Assembly (NCBI GenBank): GCA_031253835.1
Contig: JAIRVP010000007.1
Location: 62,001 to 126,000, forward strand
Direction of reading: 5' to 3'
Length of the DNA stretch: 64,000 nt
From: Burkholderia sp.
GTDB taxonomy: Bacteria; Pseudomonadota; Gammaproteobacteria; Burkholderiales; Burkholderiaceae
The notes beneath the pieces were generated by a model that worked only from the letters and a program-made list of their open reading frames with translations, was not told where the DNA came from and did no database searches. The position numbers were made by a program, and so were the translations under genes. Positions within the stretch are counted from its first letter, which is position 1. Each line of letters begins with the position of its first letter. Shown here piece after piece: positions 53,562 to 62,685 of this stretch.

Positions 53562-54041
53562 ATGAAGAACGAGATCGTAACGCCGGCCGGCGCGAATGGC
53601 GAGGCCGTGCGCCGTCGCCGGTTGGCGGCTGTCGCCGTGCGTGTCGCGCTGGCGTGCGTGGGAGCGGCGGCCGTGCAGACGGCCGCCGCCGCGCCGCCGG
53701 CGTCGTGCAACGACCAGCTGACACGACTGATCGTGCCGGCGCTGCGGCAGACCGCGATGAACCGGCGCGACATCCATGCCGACGTGGACGAGCGCAACGG
53801 CGACGTCTACCGCATCAGGCTGTTCGCGATACCCGCCCACCCGGGGACGCCCAATCGCGAAGCGACGATCGGCTGGGTGACGCTCGATACGCGGACGATG
53901 CGTGCGCTCGACGTCACGCGCGATCCCGACCGGCCGGACGTGCTGAAGATCGACCGACGCGCGCTGTCGCGCTTCGCGTCGACCTGTGCCGCGCCGGCCG
54001 CACCGGTGCAGGGCGCCGGCATCGCGCCACGGCAACCGTGA
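53562..54041 (+). CDS. Exported protein of unknown function
   Basis: A 159-residue protein with a basic N terminus, a signal peptide (VRVALACVGAAAVQTAAAA) and a mature domain of about 100 residues starting at ASCNDQLTRLIVPAL, with two cysteines and an alternating beta pattern (DVYRIRLFAI, ATIGWVTLDTRTMRA). It may be related to small periplasmic lysozyme-inhibitor-like proteins, but I do not recognise a family. The next gene, also an exported protein, follows after 56 bases. Confidence 0.65.
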   Translation: MKNEIVTPAGANGEAVRRRRLAAVAVRVALACVGAAAVQTAAAAPPASCNDQLTRLIVPALRQTAMNRRDIHADVDERNGDVYRIRLFAIPAHPGTPNREATIGWVTLDTRTMRALDVTRDPDRPDVLKIDRRALSRFASTCAAPAAPVQGAGIAPRQP

Positions 54042-54097
54042 TCGTGCCCGCTTGCAACGATTCGAGACACATCTTCCCGACCAGAACGAACCTCGTC

Positions 54098-54922
54098 ATG
54101 ACCGTCCCGCACCGTAACAAACGTCTCAGGCCGCTCGCGGCTTCGCTCGCCGCACCTGGCGCACTGGCGGTACTCACGGCGCTTTCCGCACTGTCGCCTG
54201 GCTATGCGGCCGAGCCGGTCCAGCTTGGCCCTCAGTTGAAGGCCTTCGTCCACGACACTTACGGCAGCTGGCGCGCCGACCGCAAGGGCTGGCAGGCGGA
54301 CGGCGACGATTTCATCTACGCACCGTGCGGCGCGCTGCGCGTCGCGACCGCGGATGGCCCGCGCACGCTGCTCGCGATGTGCGGCGAGACCGAGGCGGCG
54401 GTACAGAACGGGATGCCGGGCATGGATTCGGATGCGTCGACCGGCACGATCGACCTGTACGTGCTGAAGCCGACGGCCGACGGCAAGACGCTCGAGCCGA
54501 TCGTGAAGAAAACGGAGATCGCGTCGGGCAAGCGCGGCGAGCCGGGCACGGTGCGCATCGAGCGGCTCGGGCCGCACCTGTTCGGGTTCGTCGTCGGCGA
54601 AGGCGACATGCGGCAAGGCTATACGCAAACCTTCCGCTCGATCTGGCTGCCGTACGGCAACGGGCTGGTGCTGGCGGCGGCACGTATCGACGAGGCGCTC
54701 GACAATGCGGAGTCGAGCGAGTGCGCCAACGCGCGGGCACGCTGCGAGGAACGTCGCTTCGAGATCGCGCCGGACACGACCGGCACCGGCGACGTCTATC
54801 CGCTGACGGTCACGGAAACGGGCACGCGCGGCGACAAGGCCGTCCACGCGCGCCATACGGTGAAGTTCGACGCCGCCCGCGGCCGCTACATCGTGCCGAA
54901 GGCATTGCGCGACGGGTACTGA
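54098..54922 (+). CDS. Exported protein of unknown function
   Basis: A 274-residue protein with signal peptide ending SPGYAAEPV. The mature domain contains DDFIYAPCGALRVA, LLAMCGETEAAVQNG, LFGFVVGEGDMRQGYTQTF and a C-terminal YIVPKALRDGY. Four cysteines appear as two spaced pairs and may form disulfides. I do not recognise the family. Its proximity to the shorter exported protein suggests a two-gene unit divergent from the LuxR regulator. Confidence 0.65.
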   Translation: MTVPHRNKRLRPLAASLAAPGALAVLTALSALSPGYAAEPVQLGPQLKAFVHDTYGSWRADRKGWQADGDDFIYAPCGALRVATADGPRTLLAMCGETEAAVQNGMPGMDSDASTGTIDLYVLKPTADGKTLEPIVKKTEIASGKRGEPGTVRIERLGPHLFGFVVGEGDMRQGYTQTFRSIWLPYGNGLVLAAARIDEALDNAESSECANARARCEERRFEIAPDTTGTGDVYPLTVTETGTRGDKAVHARHTVKFDAARGRYIVPKALRDGY

Positions 54923-54964
54923 TCCGTCGCCTGCAGGAACGGGCGGCATTGCGCCGCCCGTGCA

Positions 54965-55894
54965 TCACACGTACAGGTAGCGCACGAGGTGGAAGAACAC
55001 CGGCGCGGCGAAGCAGATCGAATCGACGCGATCGAGCATCCCGCCGTGGCCCGCGATCATCGAGCCCCAGTCCTTCGTGCCGAGCGAGCGCTTGACGGCC
55101 GACAGCACGAGCCCGCCGACGAAGCCCGCGATCACGATCGCGAGCGAGATCCCGAACGCCGCGCCGAAGCTGAACGGCGTCACGCGATACAGCGACGCGC
55201 CGCACAGCGTGGCCAGCAGGCCGCCGCCGACGAAGCCCTCGATCGTCTTCGACGGCGACAGCTGCGGCGCGATCTTGCGGCGCCCGAACAGCTTGCCGAC
55301 GACGTATTGCAGCACGTCGCTGATCTGCACGACGAACAGGAAGAAGAACAGCAGCAGCGCGTTCTGCCCCGCGTAGTGCGGAATGTCGAGGATCAGCACG
55401 GCCGGCGCATGGCTCAGGCCGTACACGCACACCATCAGCGCCCAGTTGATCTTCGCGTTGCGGCTCAGGAACTCGCGCGTGTCCTGCGTGAGTGCCGACA
55501 CGAGCGACATCGCGAAGAACAGGTGCACGGGCACGAAGATCGAATACATCCCGTACCAGTTGATCCCGAGCAGCAGGTACTGCACGGGGATCGCGACGAA
55601 GAACGCGATGAACAATGTCGTATGGTCGCTCGCGGTGGTCGGCGTGAGTGTGATGAATTCGCGCAGCGTCAGGTACGACAGCAGCGCGAACACGAGATAC
55701 GTGACGTTGTTGCCGAGGCCGATCGCGATGGCCATGATCGCGATCATCGCCCACCACGCGCGGATGCGCTGGTTCAGGTTGACGATGGTCGCGCTCTGGC
55801 CGCCGCTGCGCGCGCCGAGGATCGTGCCGATCACGGTCGCGACGACGAGCACGCCCGTGACGCCCGCGACCAGTTCCCAGAAAATTGTTCGCAT
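54965..55894 (-). CDS. ynbB: CDP-diglyceride synthase-like protein (YnbB/CdsA family)
   Basis: A 309-residue membrane protein with about eight helices and the CdsA signature near the C terminus: SPSKTIEGFVGGGLLATLCG and the DWGSMIAGHGGMLDRVDSI segment. It should form a CDP-activated lipid from CTP and phosphatidate. It is the second gene of a minus-strand pair with a lysophospholipid acyltransferase. Together with the divergent CDP-alcohol transferase, hydrolase and phosphatase genes it corresponds to E. coli ynbABCD. A housekeeping cdsA is expected elsewhere. Confidence 0.88.
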   Translation of the reverse strand: MRTIFWELVAGVTGVLVVATVIGTILGARSGGQSATIVNLNQRIRAWWAMIAIMAIAIGLGNNVTYLVFALLSYLTLREFITLTPTTASDHTTLFIAFFVAIPVQYLLLGINWYGMYSIFVPVHLFFAMSLVSALTQDTREFLSRNAKINWALMVCVYGLSHAPAVLILDIPHYAGQNALLLFFFLFVVQISDVLQYVVGKLFGRRKIAPQLSPSKTIEGFVGGGLLATLCGASLYRVTPFSFGAAFGISLAIVIAGFVGGLVLSAVKRSLGTKDWGSMIAGHGGMLDRVDSICFAAPVFFHLVRYLYV

Positions 55895-55931
55895 TGTTGA
55901 TATCCGGAAAAGGGAGAGGAGGGCGCCGCGC

Positions 55932-56579
55932 TCAGCCCGCGGGCCGCTGCGGCGGCGCGAGCGCGACGACCGCGTCGCGCATGCGGGCGAGGAACGTCGG
56001 CTTCTCTTCCTGGGCGCCGAGCGCGTCGTTCGCGCCGAAATGCACCTTGCAGATCAGCGGCACGGGCCAGATCGCGCCCTTCGGCATGATGCGCTGCAGG
56101 TTCTCGAGGTAGACGGGCGCGAGCGCGACGTCCGGGAACTCGGTCGCGAGATGGAACAGCCCGCTCTTGAACGGCTGCGGCAGCACGTCGGCACCGCGCG
56201 TGCCTTCCGGGAAGATGATGATCGAGTGGCCCTGCCGCAGCGCGTCGCGCACGGGGTCGAGCGGATGGCCGCCCCGCGGATCGCCGCCGGACTCGCGGTG
56301 GCGGTCGATCAGCACGACGTTCAGCAGCTTCTGCGCGATGTGCCGCTTCATGTCGCTGCTGTCCCAGTAGTCGCGCGCGGCGACCGGCCGCACGACCGCG
56401 CGCACGTCGCGCGGCAGCGCGGCGAGGATCGCGAGCGTGTCGATGTGGCTCGTGTGATTCGAGAAATAGATCTTCTGCGTCGGGGACGGCGGCGCCTGGT
56501 GCCAGACCGGATACGCGCCGGCGACAAGCCGCACGATGGACAGCAGGAAATCGCGCTGCCAGACATTGAGGATGTTCAT
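55932..56579 (-). CDS. 1-acylglycerol-3-phosphate acyltransferase-like protein (PlsC family)
   Basis: A 215-residue acyltransferase with HX4D (His42, Asp47 in NHTSHID), the second block around VVRPVAARDYW, FPEGTR, and a PVYLENLQRIMPKG segment. ATG 56579 has AGGAGG upstream. It probably acylates a lysophospholipid or related acceptor and provides the substrate for the CdsA-like protein encoded 37 bases downstream. The two are co-transcribed, and a ynb-type set including an acyltransferase is common in proteobacteria. Confidence 0.88.
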   Translation of the reverse strand: MNILNVWQRDFLLSIVRLVAGAYPVWHQAPPSPTQKIYFSNHTSHIDTLAILAALPRDVRAVVRPVAARDYWDSSDMKRHIAQKLLNVVLIDRHRESGGDPRGGHPLDPVRDALRQGHSIIIFPEGTRGADVLPQPFKSGLFHLATEFPDVALAPVYLENLQRIMPKGAIWPVPLICKVHFGANDALGAQEEKPTFLARMRDAVVALAPPQRPAG

Positions 56580-57043
56580 CGGCGCGGTGCCTCCTGCCTG
56601 CATGCCCGGCCCGCTGCGCAGGCGCGGCGGGCGGAACCCCGGAATGCCGGCGCGGCAGGATGCGCGCCGGACGGCTCTTGTTTAAATTTTTTCAAATTCG
56701 TGGCTGCCTGTCGCAGGTCCGCGATAATCGGACGGTTCGCCGGCACACGCTGTTGCGTCGCGGCGAATGCGCCGGTCGGCGGCGTGATAATCGGCTGTTG
56801 CACGAGTGCCCGTGTGCAGTTCGAAGGAATCTCGCTGCGCTCGGGCCAGCGGATTATCGCGAGTTTCGCTGAAAAATGCCAGATTGGCGCCGCGCGGGCG
56901 TGCGGCCGCCTGCTTGACGCATCGGGGCCGCTCGGCGACGATGAGGGCCGTCCAATGAAGGCCGACGAAGGCCGTTTCGCCGCCCGGGGCATGGCGGCGG
57001 GATATTTACCAGACCGGTCCTATTGTGCCGCGCAAATAAAACG
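56580..57043. other. Divergent promoter region between the two arms of the ynb-like set
   Basis: No gene recognised. It contains an A/T-rich patch (about 56676-56698) just upstream of the acyltransferase gene and should hold the divergent promoters for the acyltransferase-CdsA arm and the CDP-alcohol transferase arm. Longer open frames crossing it lack coding features. Confidence 0.6.
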
Positions 57044-57649
57044 ATGAGCCTCTACGCACTCAAACCCAAATTCCAGAACCGTCTGCGCCCGTTCGCGGAT
57101 TCGCTCGCGGCGCGCGGCGTCACGGCCAACCAGGTCACGCTGTTCGCGGCCGGCGGCTCGATCGTCGTCGGCGCGCTCGCCGGCCTCGGCGTGTTCGCCC
57201 GCGCGCTGTTCCTGCTGATTCCGCTGTGGCTGTTCGCGCGGATGGCGCTCAACGCGATCGACGGGATGCTCGCACGCGAGCACGGGCAGAAGAGCACGCT
57301 CGGCGCGTACCTGAACGAGCTCGGCGACATCGTGTCCGACGTCGCGCTCGTGCTGCCGTTCCTCGCCATCTCCGCGTTCGCTCCGGCGGACGTCTGGCTG
57401 TTCGCGCTGACGGCGGTGATCGTCGAATGCGCGGGGCTGATCGGCCCGCTCGTCGGCGCGACGCGCCGCTACGACGGCCCGTTCGGCAAGAGTGACCGGG
57501 CGCTGGCCCTCGGCGCGTTCGCGCTGTGGATCGGCCTCGGCTTCCCGGTCGGCAGTGTCGCCGCGTGGTTGTGGCGGCTGCTGATCGTGCTGTCGATCGT
57601 GACGGCGGTGCGGCGCGTGAGGGCCGGGATCGCCGAAGCGGGCGGCTGA
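57044..57649 (+). CDS. ynbA: CDP-alcohol phosphatidyltransferase-like protein (YnbA-like)
   Basis: A 201-residue membrane protein, the same length as E. coli YnbA, with about five to six helices. It has the CDP-alcohol transferase motif at residues 70-95, but the first and third of the four catalytic aspartates are asparagines: Asn70-x2-Asp73-Gly74-x2-Ala77-Arg78, then Gly87-x3-Asn91-x3-Asp95. In studied family members these aspartates bind metal and activate the alcohol, so activity may be altered, or the acceptor may be unusual. It starts the plus-strand arm with the hydrolase-methyltransferase and phosphatase genes. Confidence 0.88.
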   Translation: MSLYALKPKFQNRLRPFADSLAARGVTANQVTLFAAGGSIVVGALAGLGVFARALFLLIPLWLFARMALNAIDGMLAREHGQKSTLGAYLNELGDIVSDVALVLPFLAISAFAPADVWLFALTAVIVECAGLIGPLVGATRRYDGPFGKSDRALALGAFALWIGLGFPVGSVAAWLWRLLIVLSIVTAVRRVRAGIAEAGG

Positions 57650-57708
57650 TGGGCCGGGCGCCGGAGGGCGGCGCCACACAATTCGAATAACGAAACGAGA
57701 GAAAACGC

Positions 57709-59478
57709 ATGAGCGCACGCACGGCACGTGAGGCCGACTTCATCACGCACGACGGCGAAACGCTGTTCTATCGTCACTGGCCCGCGACGGGCCCGCACTG
57801 CCGCGGCGCCATCGTGCTGCTGCATCGCGGCCACGAACATTCGGCGCGCGTCGCACACCTCGTCGACGAGCTCGACCTGCCGGATTTCGCATGCTTCGCT
57901 TGGGACGCGCGCGGCCACGGCCGCTCGCCCGGCGCGCGCGGCTACAGCCCGAGTGCCGCCGCGTCGGTGCGCGACCTGCAGACCTTCGTCGAACATATCC
58001 GCGACACGCACGGCATCGCGATCGAGGACATGGCCGTGGTCGGCCAGAGCGTCGGCGCGGTGCTCGCGGCCACCTGGGCGCACGACTACGCGCCGCCGAT
58101 CCGCGCGCTCGTCGTCGCGTCGCCGGCGTTCCACATCAAGCTGTACGTGCCGTTCGCGCGGCCGGGGCTGCGGCTGATGCACAAGCTGCGCGGGCTGTTC
58201 TACGTGAACAGCTACGTGAAGCCGAAATTCCTCACGCACGATCCCGAGCGGATCGCGAGCTACGCGTCCGACCCGCTGATCACGCGGCCGATCGCGGTCA
58301 ACATGCTGCTCGACCTGCACGACACCGCGCAGCGGATCGTCGCCGACGCGGCCGCGATCACCGTGCCGACGCTGCTGCTGATCTCGGGCGCCGACTGGGT
58401 CGTGCATCGCGGCCCGCAGGACCGCTTCTTCGAACGGCTCGGCGCGGCGCGCAAGGAGCGCATCGTGCTGCCGGGCTTCTATCACGACACGCTCGGCGAA
58501 CGCGATCGCGCGCAGGCGCTCGCGCTGCTGCGCGCGTTCGTGCTGCGCGAATTCGATGCGCCGAGCCCGCGCGTGTCGCTCGCCGACGCCGACCGGCGCG
58601 GCGCCTTCCACGACGAATACGCGGCGCTCGGCCGGCCGCCCGCGAACGTGTTCGCGCGGGCGTACTGGGCGCTGACGCGCGCCGGCCTGAAAGCCGGCGG
58701 CGCGCTGTCGGACGGCATCGCGCTCGGGCTCCGGCTCGGCTTCGATTCGGGCTCGACGCTCGACTACGTGTACCGCAACCGTGCGCAGGGGCGGCTCGGC
58801 GTCGGCGCGCTGATCGACCGCACGTACCTCGATTCGCCCGGCTGGGTCGGCATCCGCCAGCGCAAGGTGCATCTGCAGGAACTGATCGGCACGGCGATCG
58901 GCCGCCTGCGCGGCCGCGGCTCGCCAGTGCGGATCGTCGACATCGCGGCCGGCCACGGGCGCTACGTGCTCGACGCGATCGCGTCGGCCGCCGAGCGCGA
59001 CGGCGCGGCGCCCGACGACATCACGCTGCGCGACTACAGCCCGCCGAACGTCGAGGCGGGGCGCGTGCTGATCGCGCAGCGCGGCCTCGAGCCGATCGCG
59101 CGCTTCGAGCGCGGCGACGCATTCGACGAAACGTCGCTCGCGACGCTCGAGCCGCGTCCGACGCTCGCGATCGTGTCGGGCCTGTACGAGCTGTTCGGCG
59201 AGAACGCGCTGATCGAACGCTCGCTGCGCGGGCTCGCGCAGGCCGTGCCGCCGGGCGGCTATCTCGTCTATACGGGGCAGCCGTGGCATCCGCAGCTCGA
59301 ATTCATCGCGCGCGCGCTGAACAATCACCGCGGCGAGGCGACCTGGGTGATGCGCCGCCGCTCGCAGGCCGAGATGGACGAACTCGTCGCGCGCGCGGGC
59401 TTCCGCAAGCTCGACCAGCGGATCGACGAAATGGGCATCTTCACGGTCAGCCTCGCGCAGCGGGTCGACGCGTCATGA
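57709..59478 (+). CDS. ynbC: YnbC-like fusion of alpha/beta hydrolase and SAM methyltransferase domains
   Basis: A 589-residue protein (E. coli YnbC is of similar length). Residues ~1-280 are a monoacylglycerol lipase-type alpha/beta hydrolase with the elbow GQSVG (Ser114) and a C-terminal histidine in GFYHDTLGE. Residues ~340-585 are a class I methyltransferase-like domain with the SAM-binding segment RIVDIAAGHGRYVLDAI near 410. This combination is specific to the ynb family. The gene overlaps the YnbD-like start by four bases. Product and substrate are not known. Confidence 0.9.
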   Translation: MSARTAREADFITHDGETLFYRHWPATGPHCRGAIVLLHRGHEHSARVAHLVDELDLPDFACFAWDARGHGRSPGARGYSPSAAASVRDLQTFVEHIRDTHGIAIEDMAVVGQSVGAVLAATWAHDYAPPIRALVVASPAFHIKLYVPFARPGLRLMHKLRGLFYVNSYVKPKFLTHDPERIASYASDPLITRPIAVNMLLDLHDTAQRIVADAAAITVPTLLLISGADWVVHRGPQDRFFERLGAARKERIVLPGFYHDTLGERDRAQALALLRAFVLREFDAPSPRVSLADADRRGAFHDEYAALGRPPANVFARAYWALTRAGLKAGGALSDGIALGLRLGFDSGSTLDYVYRNRAQGRLGVGALIDRTYLDSPGWVGIRQRKVHLQELIGTAIGRLRGRGSPVRIVDIAAGHGRYVLDAIASAAERDGAAPDDITLRDYSPPNVEAGRVLIAQRGLEPIARFERGDAFDETSLATLEPRPTLAIVSGLYELFGENALIERSLRGLAQAVPPGGYLVYTGQPWHPQLEFIARALNNHRGEATWVMRRRSQAEMDELVARAGFRKLDQRIDEMGIFTVSLAQRVDAS

Positions 59479-60875
59479 GTGCGCTCGGCGGCGGCGCGGG
59501 TGGCCTCGCCGAGCCGGCGGCCGGCCCACGCGACGCGTCGTTCGCGCTGCGCTTCGGCTGGCTCGCGGCGATGGGCGCGGTGTTCTTCTCGACGTACGGC
59601 TTCGCGAACTGGCTCGCCGCGCGCCGCGCGGCGGTGCCGACGTTCGCGTTCGGCTGGGAGCACGCGATCCCGTTCGTGCCGTGGACGATCGTGCCGTACT
59701 GGTCGATCGACCTGCTGTATGCGCTGTCGTTCTTCTTCTGGACGCGCCGCGCCGATCTGCTCGATCACGTGAAGCGGCTGCTGACCGTGCAGCTGGTGTC
59801 GGTCGCATGCTTCATCGCGTGGCCGCTGCGCTTCGGGTTCGAGCGGCCCGACGCGGGCGGCGTGGCCGGCGCGCTGTTCACGCTGCTGATGGGCTTCGAC
59901 AAGCCGTTCAACCAGGCGCCGTCGCTGCACATCGGGTTGCTCGTCGTGCTGTGGGCCGTCTATGCGCAGCACCTGCGCGGCACGTTCGCGCGCGTCGTGC
60001 TGCACCTGTGGTTCGCGGCGATCGGCGTGTCGGTGCTGACGACCTACCAGCATCACGCGATCGACGTGCCGACCGGCGCGGCCGTCGGCTGCCTCGCACT
60101 GTTCCTGTTTCCGCTGCGCGATGCGGCAGGCCGCTTGCCGGGCGCCGACGCGTCGCCGAACGCGGCCGGCCGCGCGCTCGCACGGCGCTATGCGATCGGC
60201 GCGGCGCTGGTCGCGCTGGTGGCCCTGTGGTGCGTGCCGCGCGCGCCGGGCTGGGCGCTGGCGGCCGGGTGGGTCGCGCTGGCGCTCGCGTGCGTCGCGT
60301 GGGCCTACCGGCGCGGCGCGCCCGGTGCATTCCAGAAGGATGCGCACGGACGTTTCCCGGTCTCCCTCCGCTGGCTGCTCGCGCCGACGATCGCCGGCGC
60401 GTTCGTCAATTCACGGCTGTGGACGTTGCGCCAGCCGGCGCCGGTGCGGATCGACGAGCGCGTGTCGATCGGCCGCACGCCGACGACGCGCGACGTGCGC
60501 CGCCACGGCTTCACCGCGCTGGTCGACCTGACCGCCGAGATGCCGCGCTGGGCGGCGGCCGATGGATCGCTCGCGTATGCGGCCGTGCCGCAGCTCGACC
60601 TCGTCGCGCCGACGGCGGCGCAGCTCGCGCAGGCCGTCGCGGCGCTCGAACGCCTGCACGGGGAAGGGCGCGACGTGCTGGTCTGCTGCGCGCTCGGCTA
60701 CGGGCGCAGCGTGCTGTGCGCGGCCGCGTGGCTCGCGGCGCGACGCGGGCTCGGTGACGCGCGCGACGCGCTGGCCGCGGTGCGCGCGGTGCGGCCGCAC
60801 GCGGTGTGGTCCGAGGAAGGCGTGGCCGTGCTGCAGGACTGGATCGATCGCCGTCGCGAAGCGGGACGGGTGTGA
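59475..60875 (+). CDS. ynbD: YnbD-like membrane phosphatase (PAP2-like + dual-specificity phosphatase)
   Basis: A 466-residue protein. The N-terminal ~310 residues have about eight helices with PAP2-like motifs (PSLHIGLL, TYQHHAIDVPTGA). The soluble C-terminal domain is a dual-specificity/tyrosine phosphatase with Cys405-ALGYG-Arg411 (CX5R) in CCALGYGRS; the usual histidine before the cysteine is a cysteine. It may dephosphorylate a lipid-phosphate intermediate, such as a phosphatidylglycerophosphate-like lipid, made by the CDP-alcohol transferase. Overlaps on both sides support co-translation. Confidence 0.9.
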   Translation: MSALGGGAGGLAEPAAGPRDASFALRFGWLAAMGAVFFSTYGFANWLAARRAAVPTFAFGWEHAIPFVPWTIVPYWSIDLLYALSFFFWTRRADLLDHVKRLLTVQLVSVACFIAWPLRFGFERPDAGGVAGALFTLLMGFDKPFNQAPSLHIGLLVVLWAVYAQHLRGTFARVVLHLWFAAIGVSVLTTYQHHAIDVPTGAAVGCLALFLFPLRDAAGRLPGADASPNAAGRALARRYAIGAALVALVALWCVPRAPGWALAAGWVALALACVAWAYRRGAPGAFQKDAHGRFPVSLRWLLAPTIAGAFVNSRLWTLRQPAPVRIDERVSIGRTPTTRDVRRHGFTALVDLTAEMPRWAAADGSLAYAAVPQLDLVAPTAAQLAQAVAALERLHGEGRDVLVCCALGYGRSVLCAAAWLAARRGLGDARDALAAVRAVRPHAVWSEEGVAVLQDWIDRRREAGRV

Positions 60876-61327
60876 TGCGCGATCCGTCTGCTCCGTTCAG
60901 GATTGCCGCCGCGCGCGGCGCGCTCGATGCGGGTGCGTGGGCAATCGCGGCCGCGCTGGCCGCGGCGGGGGCAGGCTGGTGGATCGCCGCGGGCTGGGCG
61001 CCGGCGACGGTCGCCCGCGTGCTGCTGGCCGTCGTCAGCACGGGGTCGGGAATTGCGGCGTTGTGGTACGCGGTGCGCATCGAGATCGACCGCCGGCTGT
61101 TCGCGGCGCTCGCGCGGGCGGCCGCGGGCGATGCGTCGGTCGACGACGGGCTCGCGGCGCTCGACCGCGCGCTCGTGGATCTCGGCTGGATCGACGCGAC
61201 GAAGGCCGGACGTGCGCTCGACGTGCGCGTGCGCGGCGCGGTCGGGCTGTGCCGGGCCGGCGTGCTGGTCGCGATCGTGCAGTGGCTCGCGGTCGGGCTT
61301 GCGATCGCGGTGCCGCGGATCGGCTAG
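60875..61327 (+). CDS. Small membrane protein at the end of the ynb-like operon
   Basis: A 150-residue protein that overlaps the YnbD-like stop (TGATG). It has two predicted helices at ~22-62 and a third at the C terminus, and a helical part with DRRLFAALARAAAG between them. No family recognised. Conservation of the small gene after ynbD in related genomes would show whether it belongs to the system. Confidence 0.65.
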   Translation: MRDPSAPFRIAAARGALDAGAWAIAAALAAAGAGWWIAAGWAPATVARVLLAVVSTGSGIAALWYAVRIEIDRRLFAALARAAAGDASVDDGLAALDRALVDLGWIDATKAGRALDVRVRGAVGLCRAGVLVAIVQWLAVGLAIAVPRIG

Positions 61328-61349
61328 CGACCGCGCGATGCGTTGGGCG

Positions 61350-62685
61350 TCACGCGTGCGCGGTGCGCTGCGACCGTGTCCGCTTGGCTTCGTACATCGC
61401 CTGATCGGCGTGCTCGATCAGCGCGGTCATGTCGGTGCCGTCATCGGGCATCATCGCGACCCCGACGCTGACGCCGAGCCGCAACGCGTGCCCCTCGAAT
61501 TCGAACGGTTCGCCGACCTGCCGCGCGAGCCGCGTGCTTTGCGCGTGCGCATCGTGGCGGGTGCCGATGTTCGGCAGGATCACCGCGAATTCGTCGCCGC
61601 CGACGCGCGCGACCGTGTCCGAGCGCCGTACCACGCCCTGCATCCGCGTGGCGATCTCGCGCAGCGCGGCGTCGCCCGCACGGTGGCCGAAGCCGTCGTT
61701 GATCGGCTTCAGCCCGTCCATGTCGATGTTGAGAATGCCGAGCCGGCCGTTTGCGCGCAGCGCCGTGTGCATCGACTGGCGCAGGCGATCGTAGAACAGC
61801 GCGCGGTTCGGCAGGCCGGTGAGTGCGTCGTGCGTCGCGCGCAGGTACAGCTCGTTCGCCTCGTTGCGCGCCGCATGGAACATCGCGGCGGCGATCAGCT
61901 CGGCCGTCAGGCGCAGCGTGCCGGCGTCGGCCTGCGAGAAACCGTCGACGTCCGGCGACATCACCTTCAGCACGCCGACCGTCGTGTCGGCATGCGTGAG
62001 CGGCATCACGAGCATCGAGCGCAGGCCGACGCGGCGGCACGCGTCGCGATCGACGCGCGGATCGGTTTCCGAATCGACGCAGTGCAGCAATTCGCCTTGC
62101 TGCACACACAGGCCCGACAGGCTGCCCGAGCGGCGCAGCCGCAGCCCGAGCATCCCGGCGGCCGTGCCCGACGCGGCGCGGTACACCATGTCGTCGCCCT
62201 CGGCGAACTCGACCGCGGCCGCGCTCGCGCCGGTGAGCAGCGGCACCTGTTCGGCCCAGGGCCTGTTCCCGCTAATAACGGGCTTGCGCTGGCCCCCAGA
62301 AGGGCCGAGCGCAAGGAATGCGACGAAGCGAATACTCAACGTATTCGCGAGGAGCATGACGCGGCGATCGGCCCTTCTGGGGGCCAGCCCCACGAATGAA
62401 TTTTTCCAAACAGGGGAACGTGCCTTTCCGCCCGCATTGCGGCGTCGTGCGTCGCTTGTTTGGCACGACCAAACGGCGCTCCTTACTCCTTGCACTGCGG
62501 GCGGAAAGGCACGTTCGCAAGCCCGTTATTAGCGGGAACAGGCCCTAGGCCATCACGCTGCCGAGGTCGAGGCCGAGCTTCGCGATCTCCGTCTGCACGG
62601 CGATGATGCGCAGCAGCGTGTCGGGGGACGGGGTGGCGGTGTCGACGATTTGATTCAAGTCAGTTTTCCATGAAAGAAAGCGCAT
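61350..62685 (-). pseudogene. GAF-GGDEF diguanylate cyclase gene split by a palindromic element
   Basis: The N-terminal 46 residues (start ATG 62685, ending ...LGLDLGSVMA) run into a TAG supplied by the element at 62258-62546. After the element the same protein continues with WAEQVPLLTG..., a GAF domain, and a GGDEF domain with intact VGGDEFAVIL near the C terminus. Removing exactly 62258-62546 (289 bases) joins T 62547 to GG 62257-62256 in frame and restores a 348-residue protein. The 3' part has an open frame starting inside the element (62495) and might give a truncated product. The gene lies 448 bases from bcsB, divergently. Confidence 0.9.
62258..62546. mobile_element. Nested palindromic (MITE/REP-like) 289-bp element with 31-bp terminal inverted repeats
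   Basis: The outermost 31 bases of each end (62258-62288 and 62516-62546) are perfect inverted repeats. Inside are two further perfect hairpins: a 20-bp stem 62289-62308/62368-62387 and a 21-bp stem 62416-62436/62496-62516. Their loops contain smaller stems, e.g. GCGAATA/TATTCGC at 62328-62334/62342-62348. The whole folds as a three-way junction. No transposase reading frame and no obvious target-site duplication are present. It disrupts the GAF-GGDEF gene and its exact removal restores the frame, so it is an insertion. The family name is unknown to me. Confidence 0.9.

Noticed and set aside
62258..62546. CRISPR array or IS with transposase in the repeat-rich region
   Set aside because: There are no spaced direct repeats and no transposase frame; the structure is entirely inverted repeats.
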